From positions 372,001-436,000 of the forward strand of contig JAFEMH010001247.1 in the NCBI GenBank assembly GCA_022495995.1: a DNA stretch of 64,000 nucleotides. Reading direction: 5' to 3'. Made by a program: the position numbers and the translations under genes. The stretch comes from Adenophora triphylla var. japonica (Eukaryota > Streptophyta > Magnoliopsida > Asterales > Campanulaceae). The notes under the pieces were generated by a model that saw only the letters and a program-made list of their open reading frames with translations, searched no databases and was not told the DNA's origin. Of the stretch, positions 1 through 9,845 are shown piece by piece (the first letter of the stretch is position 1; the number at the start of each line of letters is the position of its first letter).

Positions 1-502
1 TTCTGTTTGCTAAGCCTTCCTCCTCTTGAGTGGACTTAAGCACTAACTCCTTGATTTCTTCAAGTTTATCTCGGAAAAACAGACCTAAATCACCAATGTC
101 ACCTCTAAGAACAGGTTCATAAGCTTCAGAAAGATGGCCATGCTGATTAGCAAAGTAGCCAAACATGGTGTAAACAGGTGGAGAATTAGCAGGGACTAAG
201 AAGGAAGAAGGAATGACTGTGCTGACAATTAAGGGAACATCAAAAGGAACAGGGGTAGGTGGAACAGATAGGGGAAAATCAGGATGAATGATAATAGAAA
301 GATCAGCAGAAAGAGGAGGGGCAAGAAACATCTGACCATTATTCTCCAAGGACAGCTTGCAGGCAATCATAAAATTCAGAAATGCTCTTCCATTCAGCAG
401 ATCTCGCATGATGCCAAGGCTTAGAATTCTGCCAGTGTCTACTGAATGATCTTGCTGACATGGTCTGGAAGCATAAAATGGTAAGGTAATGGCTAGGGCA
501 TG
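1..502 (-). pseudogene. SIRE-1 third ORF, C-terminal part after an in-frame amber stop
   Basis: The frame of the upstream ORF continues past the TAG at 505-503 and stays open for about 167 codons to the window edge. The reading includes a Pro-rich stretch (about 300-150) and ends in a charged, Glu/Lys-rich, probably helical segment. An open frame of this length after a single stop suggests a recent nonsense change in a longer protein. Function is unknown. Confidence 0.7.
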
Positions 503-2902
503 CTAATACACCATCTTCCAAACACCAACAGCAGAGTAAGGAGAATACTCAAGAGTTTCAATCACATGATCATTAATCATCAAACGCTTCATCAGAATTC
601 CACCAGAATAAGTGCAAACTTCAATTGGAGATTCACCAGATGGACAAATATCACCACGAATTCTTAAGGATCCAGGTTGATTTGTGGCTGGAGGGAGAGA
701 TTTGACTTTGGCATGAGAAACAGCAGGGGTTTTCTTCTTGCCATGCTTGATATCCTTGTTCCATTTAAGCAGAATAGGAGGCATGCTGGTAGAACCTTCA
801 GTAGGAACAGAATTTTTGAAAGGGTTTCTTACTATCCTAGTACCAGACCTCCACTTGAGTTTTTGATGAGGAGGGAAAAGGGGGTTACCAGCAGATTCCT
901 TTGGAATGGACTTCATGGTAGTATACCAATTGGAGCATATCATCATCCTACAGTCATCAGAAAGAGAGTTGTACCAAGAGGGAGGTGTGGTATCTTCTTC
1001 AGCAACATCTGGAATTTCCTCATAATCTTCTGGGTCTATTTCATCAGGACTGTCTTCATCAGCAACAGGGAGAGAATCATCATTGGTCAAGAAATCAGCA
1101 ACGGCCTGATGGATGAGTGCTTGAACAGGATTGTATGCAACAATTGCAGAGAAGGCATTATCAACTTCTTGAGCTTGAAGGTCAGCAGCAATGTCAGCAT
1201 CTGAGGTAGCTCCTCCTCCCAACTCAACAATCTCTTGGAAGGGTTCAGCAGGAACATCAAAGAAAATGGGAGCTTGCTCAGAATTAAGAAAAACTCCTCC
1301 TGTAACCACTATAGGCGCAGGTTGAGCAGGGCCAGCAGATGGGCTGGAGTGAGCACCAGATGCAGGAGTACCTTTTAGAAGCACAGTGCTGATAAACTGT
1401 TGGTCATCATCAGAAACAGTTCTGCTGGATTCAATAGTGTCACTTGAGGAATCAGCAGAAGGAACATCATCAGCATTGCCAGAATCAGCCTTCTTATCAG
1501 AAGAACTATCAACTCTTCTCTTCAATGCTTCTTCAGAATAAGTGATGAGTTCCTGAGTCATCTTCAAAACATTCTCAATGAACTGAGTGGCAAGAGGACC
1601 TCTGGTCAGAGTCTCAGCATCAGAATACTTGAATCCCCAGTCTTCATCGTTTTCAGCTCTTCCTAGCTGATAGGGATCATTTTCTTCAAAATCAAACTGA
1701 GTTTTGTAGACAGAGGCATATGCAATCCATACAGAGATGTCCATCAGATCTTGCCTAATCCGATCCTGAAAAAGATAGACTTGATTCCAGAGGAGAGGCA
1801 GAAGATCAAAATATCGATTGAAATTCAGCATCAACACATTCTTGCTGAAATTCTGGTACTTGGAGAGTGGAGGAAACTTTTCAGCAAAGGTCTCATTCAT
1901 GTCCAGTCTTGCCCTATCAACATAGTCAATCAGGTTTCCAGCAGGCACAGTGTCTTTCTGCTCTTCATGAAACTGAAGAAGCCTTCTGATGAACGGCTGG
2001 AGATGGTCAATTGGAAATACCCAGTTGCTTGGAGCAATCTTGTTGATCATGGACCAAGGGTTATTGAAATAGATGTGGAATGTGGGGTTCTTAATAGGAG
2101 CACACTTTCTGGTTCTTGCTTCAATGGCTACTCCGGATGAGGCAGTGTGCTGAATATCCGGGAGGTTAGGGTAGGAGAGTAAAAGGGGCTGTAATGGAAT
2201 CCTCCTCCTCAAATCTTGTTCAATTCTTCTTCTTTTTTCAGAAATTTCTTGATCAATTTCTTCAGGAGTTTTAGTGACCTTTCTGAAGGTTGGTTTGGGG
2301 AGCAGTGATGCATCATCAAGAATGGGTTCAGCAAACAACACTTTTCTGACTCTATGATCAGAAGAAGGAATAGGGAAGGATTCAGGAGCTTTGGCAGAGA
2401 CAGATTTTGATTTCTTGGATGGTTTGGCAGAAGATGCAGGCAGGGTTCTCTTCTTTGGTTCAGCAGAGGATGGGGCAGCAGAAAGGGAAGCAGATTTCTT
2501 AGCTCTTGTAACAGGGCCAGCAGCAACGGTGGATGAGGAAGCAGGGGCTGAGATAACTGAAGGCTTGGAACTAGCAGGGGCTAGGGATGGTTTCTTCGAT
2601 TTCTTCTTCTTGACTTTCTCAGCAGCAGGAGCAATAGTTGAACTCTCAGCAGGAGCAGCAACTCTATCAGCAGGAATGGGGGCTCCACCAGCAGACTGTC
2701 TGCTAATCCTTTTCCAATCACCATCACTGTGGTGCTTCAACTTAAGTTTGGATATGCTGGTAGCATTGGGGTCAGCAAGAACTACAGCATGGTTACCTCT
2801 AATTATCCTGCTCAGCAACCAATAGTGACATCCTTTGCCGGGGAAATCCTTACCTTTCTGTCTATCAGCAGACAGCAGCATACTTCCTGGCTGCTTGGGC
2901 AA
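503..2902 (-). CDS. SIRE-1 third ORF (so-called env-like ORF), central part
   Basis: An open frame of 799 codons lies downstream of pol on the same strand, where SIRE/Maximus elements carry an extra ORF that is often called env-like. The N-terminal third is rich in Ala, Ser, Pro and Lys with basic clusters such as KVKKKKSKK. The middle is hydrophobic and folded-looking, and the C-terminal part is acidic (runs of DEDSPDE type). I see no signal peptide or clear transmembrane segment in this part, so an envelope role is not supported. The annotated first codon is TTG just after a TGA; the true N-terminus lies upstream in other frames (3463-2866). Many Ala-Asp and Ala-Glu pairs come from a repeated TGCTGA word in the DNA. 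Known only as a retrotransposon accessory protein of unknown function. Confidence 0.75.
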   Translation of the reverse strand: MPKQPGSMLLSADRQKGKDFPGKGCHYWLLSRIIRGNHAVVLADPNATSISKLKLKHHSDGDWKRISRQSAGGAPIPADRVAAPAESSTIAPAAEKVKKKKSKKPSLAPASSKPSVISAPASSSTVAAGPVTRAKKSASLSAAPSSAEPKKRTLPASSAKPSKKSKSVSAKAPESFPIPSSDHRVRKVLFAEPILDDASLLPKPTFRKVTKTPEEIDQEISEKRRRIEQDLRRRIPLQPLLLSYPNLPDIQHTASSGVAIEARTRKCAPIKNPTFHIYFNNPWSMINKIAPSNWVFPIDHLQPFIRRLLQFHEEQKDTVPAGNLIDYVDRARLDMNETFAEKFPPLSKYQNFSKNVLMLNFNRYFDLLPLLWNQVYLFQDRIRQDLMDISVWIAYASVYKTQFDFEENDPYQLGRAENDEDWGFKYSDAETLTRGPLATQFIENVLKMTQELITYSEEALKRRVDSSSDKKADSGNADDVPSADSSSDTIESSRTVSDDDQQFISTVLLKGTPASGAHSSPSAGPAQPAPIVVTGGVFLNSEQAPIFFDVPAEPFQEIVELGGGATSDADIAADLQAQEVDNAFSAIVAYNPVQALIHQAVADFLTNDDSLPVADEDSPDEIDPEDYEEIPDVAEEDTTPPSWYNSLSDDCRMMICSNWYTTMKSIPKESAGNPLFPPHQKLKWRSGTRIVRNPFKNSVPTEGSTSMPPILLKWNKDIKHGKKKTPAVSHAKVKSLPPATNQPGSLRIRGDICPSGESPIEVCTYSGGILMKRLMINDHVIETLEYSPYSAVGVWKMVY

Positions 2903-3172
2903 TCACTCTAAAAATGAATCCACACCAGTTGAAATTTCTCCTAAGTACAATGGCAGCAAATCCTTCGAACTGAAGATCGGTAACATGACTATGTGAACCA
3001 GATCGGCAAATCAGGCATCTGTCAATGATCTCTATCAAGGCAAAATATCTCCTAATATAATCAACCTTGAAATGCTTGTCTCCACTGAGTCTAGGTCCGG
3101 CATTAGCACCTCTAGTAAGAATCCAGGCTTCATCCAGAACAGAAGCATCAATGTAATTGGGACCAGAATTTC

Positions 3173-3463
3173 CTAGGGTTGGAAAAATAGAGTGCTATCA
3201 GGGGTAACTGAGATTGGAACACCAGAAACAGTAGAAGAAATGGCAGAGAAGGATTCTGGGTCATCTTCATCAGAATATTCAACGACGGCATTGGCGAAGA
3301 ACTCTCGGACAGAATCAATGAAGACTCCGAAATTATCAGTAGGAGCCAGAAAGGGAAGAACAGAAGTATCTGATAAGAGATCCCAGAGAAATTGTCCATC
3401 AGCTCCATCATCGAAGAAGCTTGAGTCTATGTAACCTCCATAGATATCCTTTTCATTACTCAT
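3173..3463 (-). CDS. SIRE-1 third ORF, N-terminal part
   Basis: This ORF starts with an ATG directly after a cgcag-type acceptor-like sequence and opens with an acidic segment containing KDIYGG. The third ORF of SIRE-2 begins at 63961 with a similar KDIFGG motif, which identifies this as the true start. The frame is lost near 3180. The next frame stays open to about 2866, and a second shift leads into the 503-2902 frame. The copy is therefore broken by at least two frameshifts. Confidence 0.72.
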   Translation of the reverse strand: MSNEKDIYGGYIDSSFFDDGADGQFLWDLLSDTSVLPFLAPTDNFGVFIDSVREFFANAVVEYSDEDDPESFSAISSTVSGVPISVTPDSTLFFQP

Positions 3464-3663
3464 GATTTCTGCGATTTATCACAAAATTAATTGGAATAAA
3501 TCATTTGACACGATTTTCGAAAATGGCGGTACACACACGTGTCAGAGAGGGGTGTGACCAACTGTCCTTGATTTGATAGGTCTGACAGGGAACTCAGCTT
3601 TACATTTAAGAGGAAGCTTGCTGATGGGAGACATAGATAGCTGGCAACCACTACTTAGAGTAC

Positions 3664-3765
3664 CAGCAGAAGAAAAAGGCATCGGCAAGCAATCGGTCAA
3701 GACACAGATCGGCAGAACAACTAATCAGCAGAAATATTAATCAGCAGCAAAGACTGATCGGCAGG
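3664..3765 (-). repeat. Array of ATCRGCA words upstream of the SIRE-1 third ORF
   Basis: ATCGGCA or ATCAGCA (one copy ATCGGTC) begins at 3681, 3692, 3708, 3724, 3740 and 3757, so steps are 11, 16, 16, 16 and 17 bp. It lies in the short gap between the pol stop and the third ORF. The same word recurs across the LTR and protein linkers of this element. Confidence 0.8.
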
Positions 3766-3792
3766 TATAGCGATCTCAGCAAGATATAAGCA

Positions 3793-4659
3793 TCAACCAG
3801 AATAACCAATAACACCCAGCTCACTCATAAGAAATTCAAATCTCTTCTGATCAAGAGGCTTTGTCAAGATATCAGCTCTCTGAAAGTCAGTATGAACTTT
3901 CAGCAAGACAACGTTGCCTTTCTCATCATGATCTTTCAAGAAATGGTATTTTATATCAATGTGCTTTGTTTTGGAGTGCATTACTGGATTATTTGAGACT
4001 GAAATGGCAGACTGATTGTCACAGTAGATTGGGCAGACTTGAGGAGGAATCTCATAGTCTACTAATTGTTGCTTCATCCATAGGATCTGAGAGCAGCAGC
4101 TACCGGCAGCAATGTAATCAGCCTCAGTTGTGGAAGTTGAGGTTGCTGTTTGCTTTTTGCATGACCAAGAAACTAGCCTCTCACCAAGAAACTGGGATGT
4201 TCCACTGGTGCTCTTCCTTGTTACTCGGCAAGCTGCATAGTCAGCATCTGAGTAACCGATAAGATTGAAAGAAGAATCTCTGGCATACCATAGGCCTAGG
4301 TTAGCAGTGCCACTTAGATATTTGATAATTCTTTTTACAGCTTGCAGATGGGATTCTCTTGGGTCGGCTTGAAATCTTGCGCAGACACAAACGGCAAACA
4401 TAATATCCGGTCTGTTGGCTGTTAGATAGAGCAGTGAACCAATCATTCCTCTGTAAAGAGTCATGTCCACTTTCTTGCCGGATTCGTCTTTGTCAAGATG
4501 CACATTTGTCGCCATTGGAGTGCTTTGAGGATGAGCATTATCGAAACCAAATTTCTTGATCAGCTCCTTGGTATATTTGGCTTGATGTATAAAAATTCCT
4601 TCATCGGTTTGCTTCACTTGAAGACCAAGGAAATAGGTTAGCTCACCCATCATACTCAT
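3793..4659 (-). CDS. SIRE-1 pol: C-terminal reverse transcriptase and RNase H
   Basis: The product begins in the RT connection region ([13 protein letters not shown]) and continues through the Copia RNase H domain. Visible motifs are SDADYA, a STSG segment, the acidic TTEADYIAA, and C-terminal ADILTKPL typical of Copia polyproteins. It is separated from the preceding RT piece by a stop and frameshift near 4665. RNase H removes the RNA strand during cDNA synthesis in the virus-like particle. It ends about 30 bp before the ATCRGCA word array. Confidence 0.9.
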   Translation of the reverse strand: MSMMGELTYFLGLQVKQTDEGIFIHQAKYTKELIKKFGFDNAHPQSTPMATNVHLDKDESGKKVDMTLYRGMIGSLLYLTANRPDIMFAVCVCARFQADPRESHLQAVKRIIKYLSGTANLGLWYARDSSFNLIGYSDADYAACRVTRKSTSGTSQFLGERLVSWSCKKQTATSTSTTEADYIAAGSCCSQILWMKQQLVDYEIPPQVCPIYCDNQSAISVSNNPVMHSKTKHIDIKYHFLKDHDEKGNVVLLKVHTDFQRADILTKPLDQKRFEFLMSELGVIGYSG

Positions 4660-4671
4660 TTCGAACTTGCT

Positions 4672-4980
4672 TTACATGAGCTTTTCAAATCTTTTGCATA
4701 GGGCTTCATTTGTGGAACTGAAGATGATGTCGTCCACATATATTTGAACAAACAATGAATGACCCTTGTGCTTGGTCACAAATAGAGTTGTATCGATCTT
4801 TCCTCTTGTAAATCCCACACCGTCACTGAGTAGGAACTTGGACAGGGTTTCGTACCAAGCCCTAGGAGCTTGCTTCAAGCCATAGAGAGCTTTCTTCAAT
4901 CGGTAGACATGATTGGGTTTCTTAGGATCTTCAAAGCCTGGCGGTTGTTCAACGTAGACCCAGCTCTTGAAGTTCACCAT
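4672..4980 (-). CDS. SIRE-1 pol: reverse transcriptase palm fragment
   Basis: About 100 codons contain [12 protein letters not shown] and the catalytic YVDD box, both diagnostic of Copia reverse transcriptase. The fragment overlaps the preceding frame at 4949-4980 through a frameshift and is cut off from the next by a stop at 4672. In an intact element it is one domain of the pol polyprotein, so this copy cannot make active enzyme. Confidence 0.9.
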   Translation of the reverse strand: MVNFKSWVYVEQPPGFEDPKKPNHVYRLKKALYGLKQAPRAWYETLSKFLLSDGVGFTRGKIDTTLFVTKHKGHSLFVQIYVDDIIFSSTNEALCKRFEKLM

Positions 4981-7201
4981 TTAAAAATGCGCTTTTCACG
5001 TCCATTTGATATAGCTTGAATTCTTTGAAGGCAGCATAGGCAAGAAATAGTCTTATCGCTTCTAATCTTGCTACTGGTGCGAAAGTTTGGTCATAATCAA
5101 TCCCTTCTTCTTGACGGTATCCTTTGGCCACTAATCTTGCTTTGTTTCTCGTAATCTTTCCTGATTCATCCAACTTGTTTCTGAATACCCATTTCGTTCC
5201 AATGACTTGCTGAGAGGAAGGTCTCGGAACCAGTTCCCAGACTTTACATCTTTCAAACTGATTTAACTCTTCTTGCATAGCTTCCACCCAGCTTGGATCA
5301 GCAAGGGCTTCTTCAGTCTTCTGAGGCTCAATATCAGACACCATAGCTGAAGAGAAAAGATTCTCATCAAAGTCCTTGTTCAGATTCCTGGTCACTCTGG
5401 GCCCAAAGATGTCACCAATGACATTATCAAGAGGATGGTCACGATGAGGTCTAACTTCTCTCGGAAGGTCTTGTCTTACTGATTCTTGTCTTAAGGATTC
5501 TAGAGGAGGTTCAGAATCAACAGCAGATTTGGAAGATGATATATTTAAAGGAATAGGAGAGATAGTAGGGTTTGGACTTTGAGTGGATTTGGAATTTGAT
5601 CGAGGAATATTTGGTATAGGAGGATGAATTACAGAGATTGGATTTGGGCTAGGATTCATTGGCACAGGTTGAGAAGGATTGGCAGATTGGCTATCAGCAG
5701 AGACATTTGGAGGATTATCAGCAGGACGATTTCTTGCTGAGGATGGAAAGATGTCTGCTGGATCTTCTGCAACAACAAAAGGATCTTGCACATTATCTGC
5801 AGATTGATTAGAATTACTAGATTCACCTGTCTCAAAACTACTAGATTGGTTAGCACTATTTGGAGTCTGGTCAGACTCTAACAAATCAAATTCATCAAAA
5901 GTTACATGAACAGATTCAACAATTTTCAAAAGTTTCTTATTGAAAACTCGAAAGGCCTTACTGTGCTTTGAGTAGCCGACAAAGATGCCTTCATCAACTT
6001 TTTCATCAAATTTACCTCGGTGCTCTCTACCGTTGTAAAGCACATAACATTTGCACCCGAAGATTTTGAAGAATCCTATATTTGGTACTCGGCCTCTCCA
6101 GAGTTCATAAGGAGTCTTATTATGGAATTTGTTGATGAGAGATCTGTTCTGAGTGAAGCAGGCGGTATGAATGGCTTCTGCCCAGAAATATTTCGGCAGC
6201 CTGGCTTCAGAAATCATGGTCTTACCGGCTTCAATAAGCGTCCTATTCTTTCTCTCAACTACACCATTTTGTTGAGGTGTACCAGCAGTAGAGAAATTAT
6301 GGTCTATACCATGATCATCACAATATCGAGCAATACCGTTGTTTGTAAATTCAGTCCCATTGTCTGATCTCATGCTGACGATATCGCTCTCCTTCTGAGT
6401 CTGTAGCAGTCTGAATAACTTGGTGGCAACAGCATATGTATCATCTTTGTTGCTGAAAGCTTCCACCCAAGTATATCGGGAATAATCATCTACTACGACC
6501 AAGGTATATCTACTTCCCCCAAGGCTGGCTGTGGTTGTGGGGCCAAATAGATCCATATGTAACATTTGTAGGCACCTAGAAGTTGACATGCAGGGCTTGA
6601 TCTCGAAAGAGGATTTGTGTTGTTTTCCCAACTGGCAAGCTCTGCACTTCTTTCCATGATCAGCAGACACTTTTGGAAGACCAGTTGCCAATCCCGAACT
6701 GGCAAGCTTGGATATTGATTTGAAGTTTAAGTGACTGAGTCTCTTGTGCCATAGCCACGAGTTCTCACTGTGATTCTTAGCTACAAAACAGATATTAGTA
6801 ACACCAGTAATAGCACTTAAGTCTACTGCATAAATGTTACCTTTTCTTTTGGCAGTGAGAAGAGTTTCATTCGAGGTAATATCTTTTATATAGCATCTTG
6901 AAGTAGTGAAGATACATTGCATTCCTCTATCACAGAATTGTGATATGGAGAGAAGGTTATGTTTGAGTCCATCCACCAAAGAGACCTTCTGTACAGTAAC
7001 TGCACCTCTAATGATGGTACCACATCCAATTATTTTACCTCTACCATTGTCACCAAAAACTACAGGAGGACCTGATGCATCAGCAATATCAGCAAGGAGA
7101 TCGGCACGGCCAGTCATGTGTCTCGAACAGCCACTATCCAAAATCCATACATCTTTGCTGGCATCAGTCGAGGCCATAAAGCATACCTGCAAGTTAAACA
7201 T
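4949..7201 (-). CDS. SIRE-1 pol: protease, GAG-pre-integrase, integrase, start of RT
   Basis: This 750-codon frame begins with aspartic protease ([12 protein letters not shown] near residue 20). The GAG-pre-integrase segment follows ([13 protein letters not shown]) with the HHCC zinc-binding residues of integrase. The DDE core shows [15 protein letters not shown] and [13 protein letters not shown], so all three acidic residues are present. After a low-complexity linker (about residues 430-560) rich in SAD/PAD tripeptides come the first RT motifs ([28 protein letters not shown]). The frame shifts out near 4950. The first codon listed is not special, because the domain is normally released from a gag-pol polyprotein. 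Confidence 0.93.
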   Translation of the reverse strand: MFNLQVCFMASTDASKDVWILDSGCSRHMTGRADLLADIADASGPPVVFGDNGRGKIIGCGTIIRGAVTVQKVSLVDGLKHNLLSISQFCDRGMQCIFTTSRCYIKDITSNETLLTAKRKGNIYAVDLSAITGVTNICFVAKNHSENSWLWHKRLSHLNFKSISKLASSGLATGLPKVSADHGKKCRACQLGKQHKSSFEIKPCMSTSRCLQMLHMDLFGPTTTASLGGSRYTLVVVDDYSRYTWVEAFSNKDDTYAVATKLFRLLQTQKESDIVSMRSDNGTEFTNNGIARYCDDHGIDHNFSTAGTPQQNGVVERKNRTLIEAGKTMISEARLPKYFWAEAIHTACFTQNRSLINKFHNKTPYELWRGRVPNIGFFKIFGCKCYVLYNGREHRGKFDEKVDEGIFVGYSKHSKAFRVFNKKLLKIVESVHVTFDEFDLLESDQTPNSANQSSSFETGESSNSNQSADNVQDPFVVAEDPADIFPSSARNRPADNPPNVSADSQSANPSQPVPMNPSPNPISVIHPPIPNIPRSNSKSTQSPNPTISPIPLNISSSKSAVDSEPPLESLRQESVRQDLPREVRPHRDHPLDNVIGDIFGPRVTRNLNKDFDENLFSSAMVSDIEPQKTEEALADPSWVEAMQEELNQFERCKVWELVPRPSSQQVIGTKWVFRNKLDESGKITRNKARLVAKGYRQEEGIDYDQTFAPVARLEAIRLFLAYAAFKEFKLYQMDVKSAFLNGELQELGLR

Positions 7202-7374
7202 GCTTATGGTCCCCCTTATTCACTGGGTCCAAGAGGTTAGTTCCTCTTGGGCAGCCATATCTGGCCGCCACTAGAGGCATTAGCCACTGTGGGTCCTGAA
7301 AGGCTTTTCAAGAGGCATTCATGAGCATGATGACCATAATCCAAACAATTTTCACATTTCACTTTGCTGATTGA

Positions 7375-8136
7375 CTAAGTAGTCGGCAAGACACCACTAG
7401 ATTTAGTCATTGCATCATTAGGCTTAGGAGAATCAGCAGACACGAACTTAGGGACTTTATAAGTGTTAGTTTTGCCCTTCTTGCCTTTCTGCTTGCCTTT
7501 GCCAGTCACCTTTGGGGGAGACTGATCATCGGCAGCTGAATCAAGATTGGCAATACCAGCTTTGCTGATGCATTTACTTTTAATATTTTCATCCGCAGAA
7601 TCATTATCAGCAATCTTAATTCCCTTTTGTACGTACCTGGCTTTCTCCATTTCCTTGTAGTGAGGATACTTCATTGCTACAGAATTATACTTTAGCTTGG
7701 TATCTTTATGCAATGGGTTAATCGAGTTGTTCTCAGCCTTCTTATCCTTTTTCTCAATTACAGAGACATCAATACACTTGCTACTGCTAGTTTCAAATCC
7801 TATCCCATGTTGGTCATTTTTAGGAGAAGCTTGGCTTGCATTAATTGCCATTTTAGCAGCGTTAGGTTTTGAAAAGATTTCAATGGTTTTCATAAGAGAA
7901 TCATTTCTTTGAGCTAAATCTTTAATCTGTGCAATGTGTACTTTTGCTCTGCTTTTGAGATCCAGGTTTTCAGTTTGAAGCTGATCGAACTCACTCAGTT
8001 TTGTTTCTAAAGAATCAAGTTCAGCTTTGAGTGATTCTCTTTCAGCAGAAACTAAACTGAAATCAACAGTCAATATTTCATGAACACTACTCAACTTTTC
8101 ATAATCCACAAAAAGTTCATCCATGGTCTCTATCAT
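7375..8136 (-). CDS. SIRE-1 gag C-terminal region with coiled coil
   Basis: The 253 codons begin with a heptad-like segment (about residues 5-90, rich in L, E, K and S) and continue into a basic tail with clusters such as KGKQKGKKGK. The same layout is found in SIRE-2 at about 58,620-59,480, which supports homology. It lies between the zinc-knuckle gag part and protease, as expected for the long gag of SIRE elements. Its frame is separated from both neighbours by stops. Confidence 0.75.
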   Translation of the reverse strand: MIETMDELFVDYEKLSSVHEILTVDFSLVSAERESLKAELDSLETKLSEFDQLQTENLDLKSRAKVHIAQIKDLAQRNDSLMKTIEIFSKPNAAKMAINASQASPKNDQHGIGFETSSSKCIDVSVIEKKDKKAENNSINPLHKDTKLKYNSVAMKYPHYKEMEKARYVQKGIKIADNDSADENIKSKCISKAGIANLDSAADDQSPPKVTGKGKQKGKKGKTNTYKVPKFVSADSPKPNDAMTKSSGVLPTT

Positions 8137-8183
8137 CTCAGCCTTAGATATCTCAGGAAGAGGGTCGGTTATGTTTCTTTTGG

Positions 8184-8468
8184 CTAAGTGATCTTTTGGC
8201 TCAGGAGAGAAGTTGGGTAGGGATGAGATGGGTTTGGCAAGATTTCTTGAAATACTCGGGAGTTTGGTAAAGGATAGCTTCTTTTCAGAGGATTTTGGAG
8301 GACTTGGTTCGGTTGCATGGGAGGCAATGGGTCCACACTGTCCATAAAGTGAGGTTCCAACTTGATGAACCTTGTAACCATAAGGATTGACTGCATTGAC
8401 TTTGACTTCTTGGAATGAATGTCTTGCTGGTTTTTCTCTCCTTGATGGTGTTCTTGGAGGAGAAGCAT
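8184..8468 (-). pseudogene. SIRE-1 gag linker fragment
   Basis: A short Pro/Leu-rich open stretch in a shifted frame between zinc-knuckle gag and coiled-coil gag. Position and composition match the variable Pro-rich linker of SIRE-2 at about 58,200-58,620. It is an eroded piece of the same gag rather than a separate gene. Confidence 0.5.
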
Positions 8469-8498
8469 TCCGATGAATAGGAGTAGGTAGATCTAGTG

Positions 8499-9230
8499 CT
8501 ATTTCATCATCGGCATCCAGGGCACAAAACTTATATCAGCATCTTCATTGTCATCGGCAGCGCCTTCTCCTTCTGAGTCAGTTTCACACCAGACTGGCAT
8601 AGCTTTCTCGATGCTGTCATCTGCAACATAGCTTCTGGACTTTGGATGTCTTTGGTTTACCGATTTCCTGACATACTCATATTTTGGTTGGGGACATTTA
8701 GATGCAAAATGTCCAGGTTTTCGGCAGTTAAAACATACCAAGTCTCCTTTGCTGTTCTTTCCATCAGCAGTGCTAGTAGAAGGCTTATGGTTGCTGGTGG
8801 TTCTATGGAAGGGAGTAGTAAATGGTTTGTTTTGATTTGGTTTGCTGTCTTTTTGCATTTTCTTGAAGTTTTTGAACTTTCTGTAGTTCCTGGCAAATGC
8901 AGCAAATTCCTCTTCTTCCATAAGAGGCTCAGGAGGACTTTCAAGGGTTTTGCTACAGCAAGGGCTTTGGCATTGATCAGTAGGAGGGTAAGGAGTAGGC
9001 ATTTGAGATATCTGAGTCTGTGCTGAGAGAGACATGCATTTGAAGTTTTTGTCGAGAATATTAAGTTTTTGTAGTTCTCTCTCATACAAAAATAGACTAG
9101 ACACAATATTTTGAATAGAAGTGGTATTTAAATCTCTAGCTTCTCTAAGAACAGTGACCTTGGTATGATATATACTTCCTAAAGCACTTAGAAAGCGTAT
9201 ATTCAGTATATACTTTACCAAGAGAAGCAC
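8499..9230 (-). CDS. SIRE-1 gag: central part with CCHC zinc knuckle
   Basis: The product contains the retroviral-type zinc knuckle CFNCRKPGHFASKC, followed by an acidic stretch. The N-terminal half matches gag segments of SIRE-2 (LNTT...IVSSLFLYERELQ). The zinc knuckle binds element RNA for packaging. The frame overlaps the upstream gag frame at 9145-9230 through a frameshift. Confidence 0.88.
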   Translation of the reverse strand: MLLLVKYILNIRFLSALGSIYHTKVTVLREARDLNTTSIQNIVSSLFLYERELQKLNILDKNFKCMSLSAQTQISQMPTPYPPTDQCQSPCCSKTLESPPEPLMEEEEFAAFARNYRKFKNFKKMQKDSKPNQNKPFTTPFHRTTSNHKPSTSTADGKNSKGDLVCFNCRKPGHFASKCPQPKYEYVRKSVNQRHPKSRSYVADDSIEKAMPVWCETDSEGEGAADDNEDADISFVPWMPMMK

Positions 9231-9780
9231 ATAGATTACTTACCTCGCAGAACCGATCATATGCTGTTCTGAGTGATTCGCCATCTGACTTTTTGAAGGA
9301 TTCGAACTCAGCAATAGCATCATAAAGCCTGTTGTCCTTGGTGCGTGCATCTCCTTCGAAGTATTCAAGGAGCTTGTTCCAGCATTCTTGTGTCGTGTAA
9401 CACAAGTCAATGAGCTTGTACTGTTTGTCGTCTAGACCACAAGAGATAATGTGGCTGGCTTTCCCATCAAGAGCATAGGTTAACTTGTCTTCGTCAGTCC
9501 ATTCATCTCTTGGTTTTTCAACCAGAGTTTCCGTAACTTGAACATCTGTTTCTTGTTCATCGTCAGCGTCGGCATGCGCAGTTAGGGGAGTGGAAGGTAT
9601 CGGTTTGTAGGTGGTTTGAACCTTCAAGGGAGTAATCGGTCCACCTTCCACTACTTTCATTAATCGTTCATCTATGGAGTTCATGTACTTTATCATTCGG
9701 GATTTCCAAACACCAAACTCGTTGATGTTCAACATCGGTATGGTAGTGATGTTAAACGTCTGCATAATTTTTCCCGCCAT
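9145..9780 (-). CDS. SIRE-1 gag: N-terminal capsid-like domain
   Basis: The likely start is the ATG at 9780-9778, giving MAGKIMQTFN, because SIRE-2 starts gag with the near-identical MAGKIMQTYN at 56889. An open frame extends upstream to 9864 but only through primer-site and LTR sequence. The body has the plant Copia gag signature (CWNKLLEYFEGD, AYDRFCEVSNLCASLG). Gag forms the virus-like particle. The frame ends at a frameshift near 9145. Confidence 0.9.
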   Translation of the reverse strand: MAGKIMQTFNITTIPMLNINEFGVWKSRMIKYMNSIDERLMKVVEGGPITPLKVQTTYKPIPSTPLTAHADADDEQETDVQVTETLVEKPRDEWTDEDKLTYALDGKASHIISCGLDDKQYKLIDLCYTTQECWNKLLEYFEGDARTKDNRLYDAIAEFESFKKSDGESLRTAYDRFCEVSNLCASLGKVYTEYTLSKCFRKYISYQGHCS

Positions 9781-9828
9781 GGTATCGGCAATCAAGCTGT
9801 AAGGCTTGGAAATTTCTTTCAAAAATGT

Positions 9829-9844
9829 CAAGCTTTGATACCAA
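9829..9844 (-). other. SIRE-1 primer binding site
   Basis: On the - strand directly after the LTR the sequence TTGGTATCAAAGCTTG matches the initiator tRNA-Met-complementary site used by Copia elements (TGGTATCAGAGC), with one mismatch in the core. Confidence 0.85.
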
Positions 9845-9845
9845 T

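Noticed and set aside
677..2911. Open frames on the + strand (677-1204, 1751-2140, 2391-2825, 2729-2911)
   Set aside because: They lie opposite the long SIRE-1 third ORF, have no recognisable motifs, and their composition mirrors that frame.
503..3463. Reading the SIRE third ORF as a viral envelope gene
   Set aside because: I see no signal peptide, clear membrane anchor or fusion-like segment. Position alone gives the env-like name, so the function is left open.
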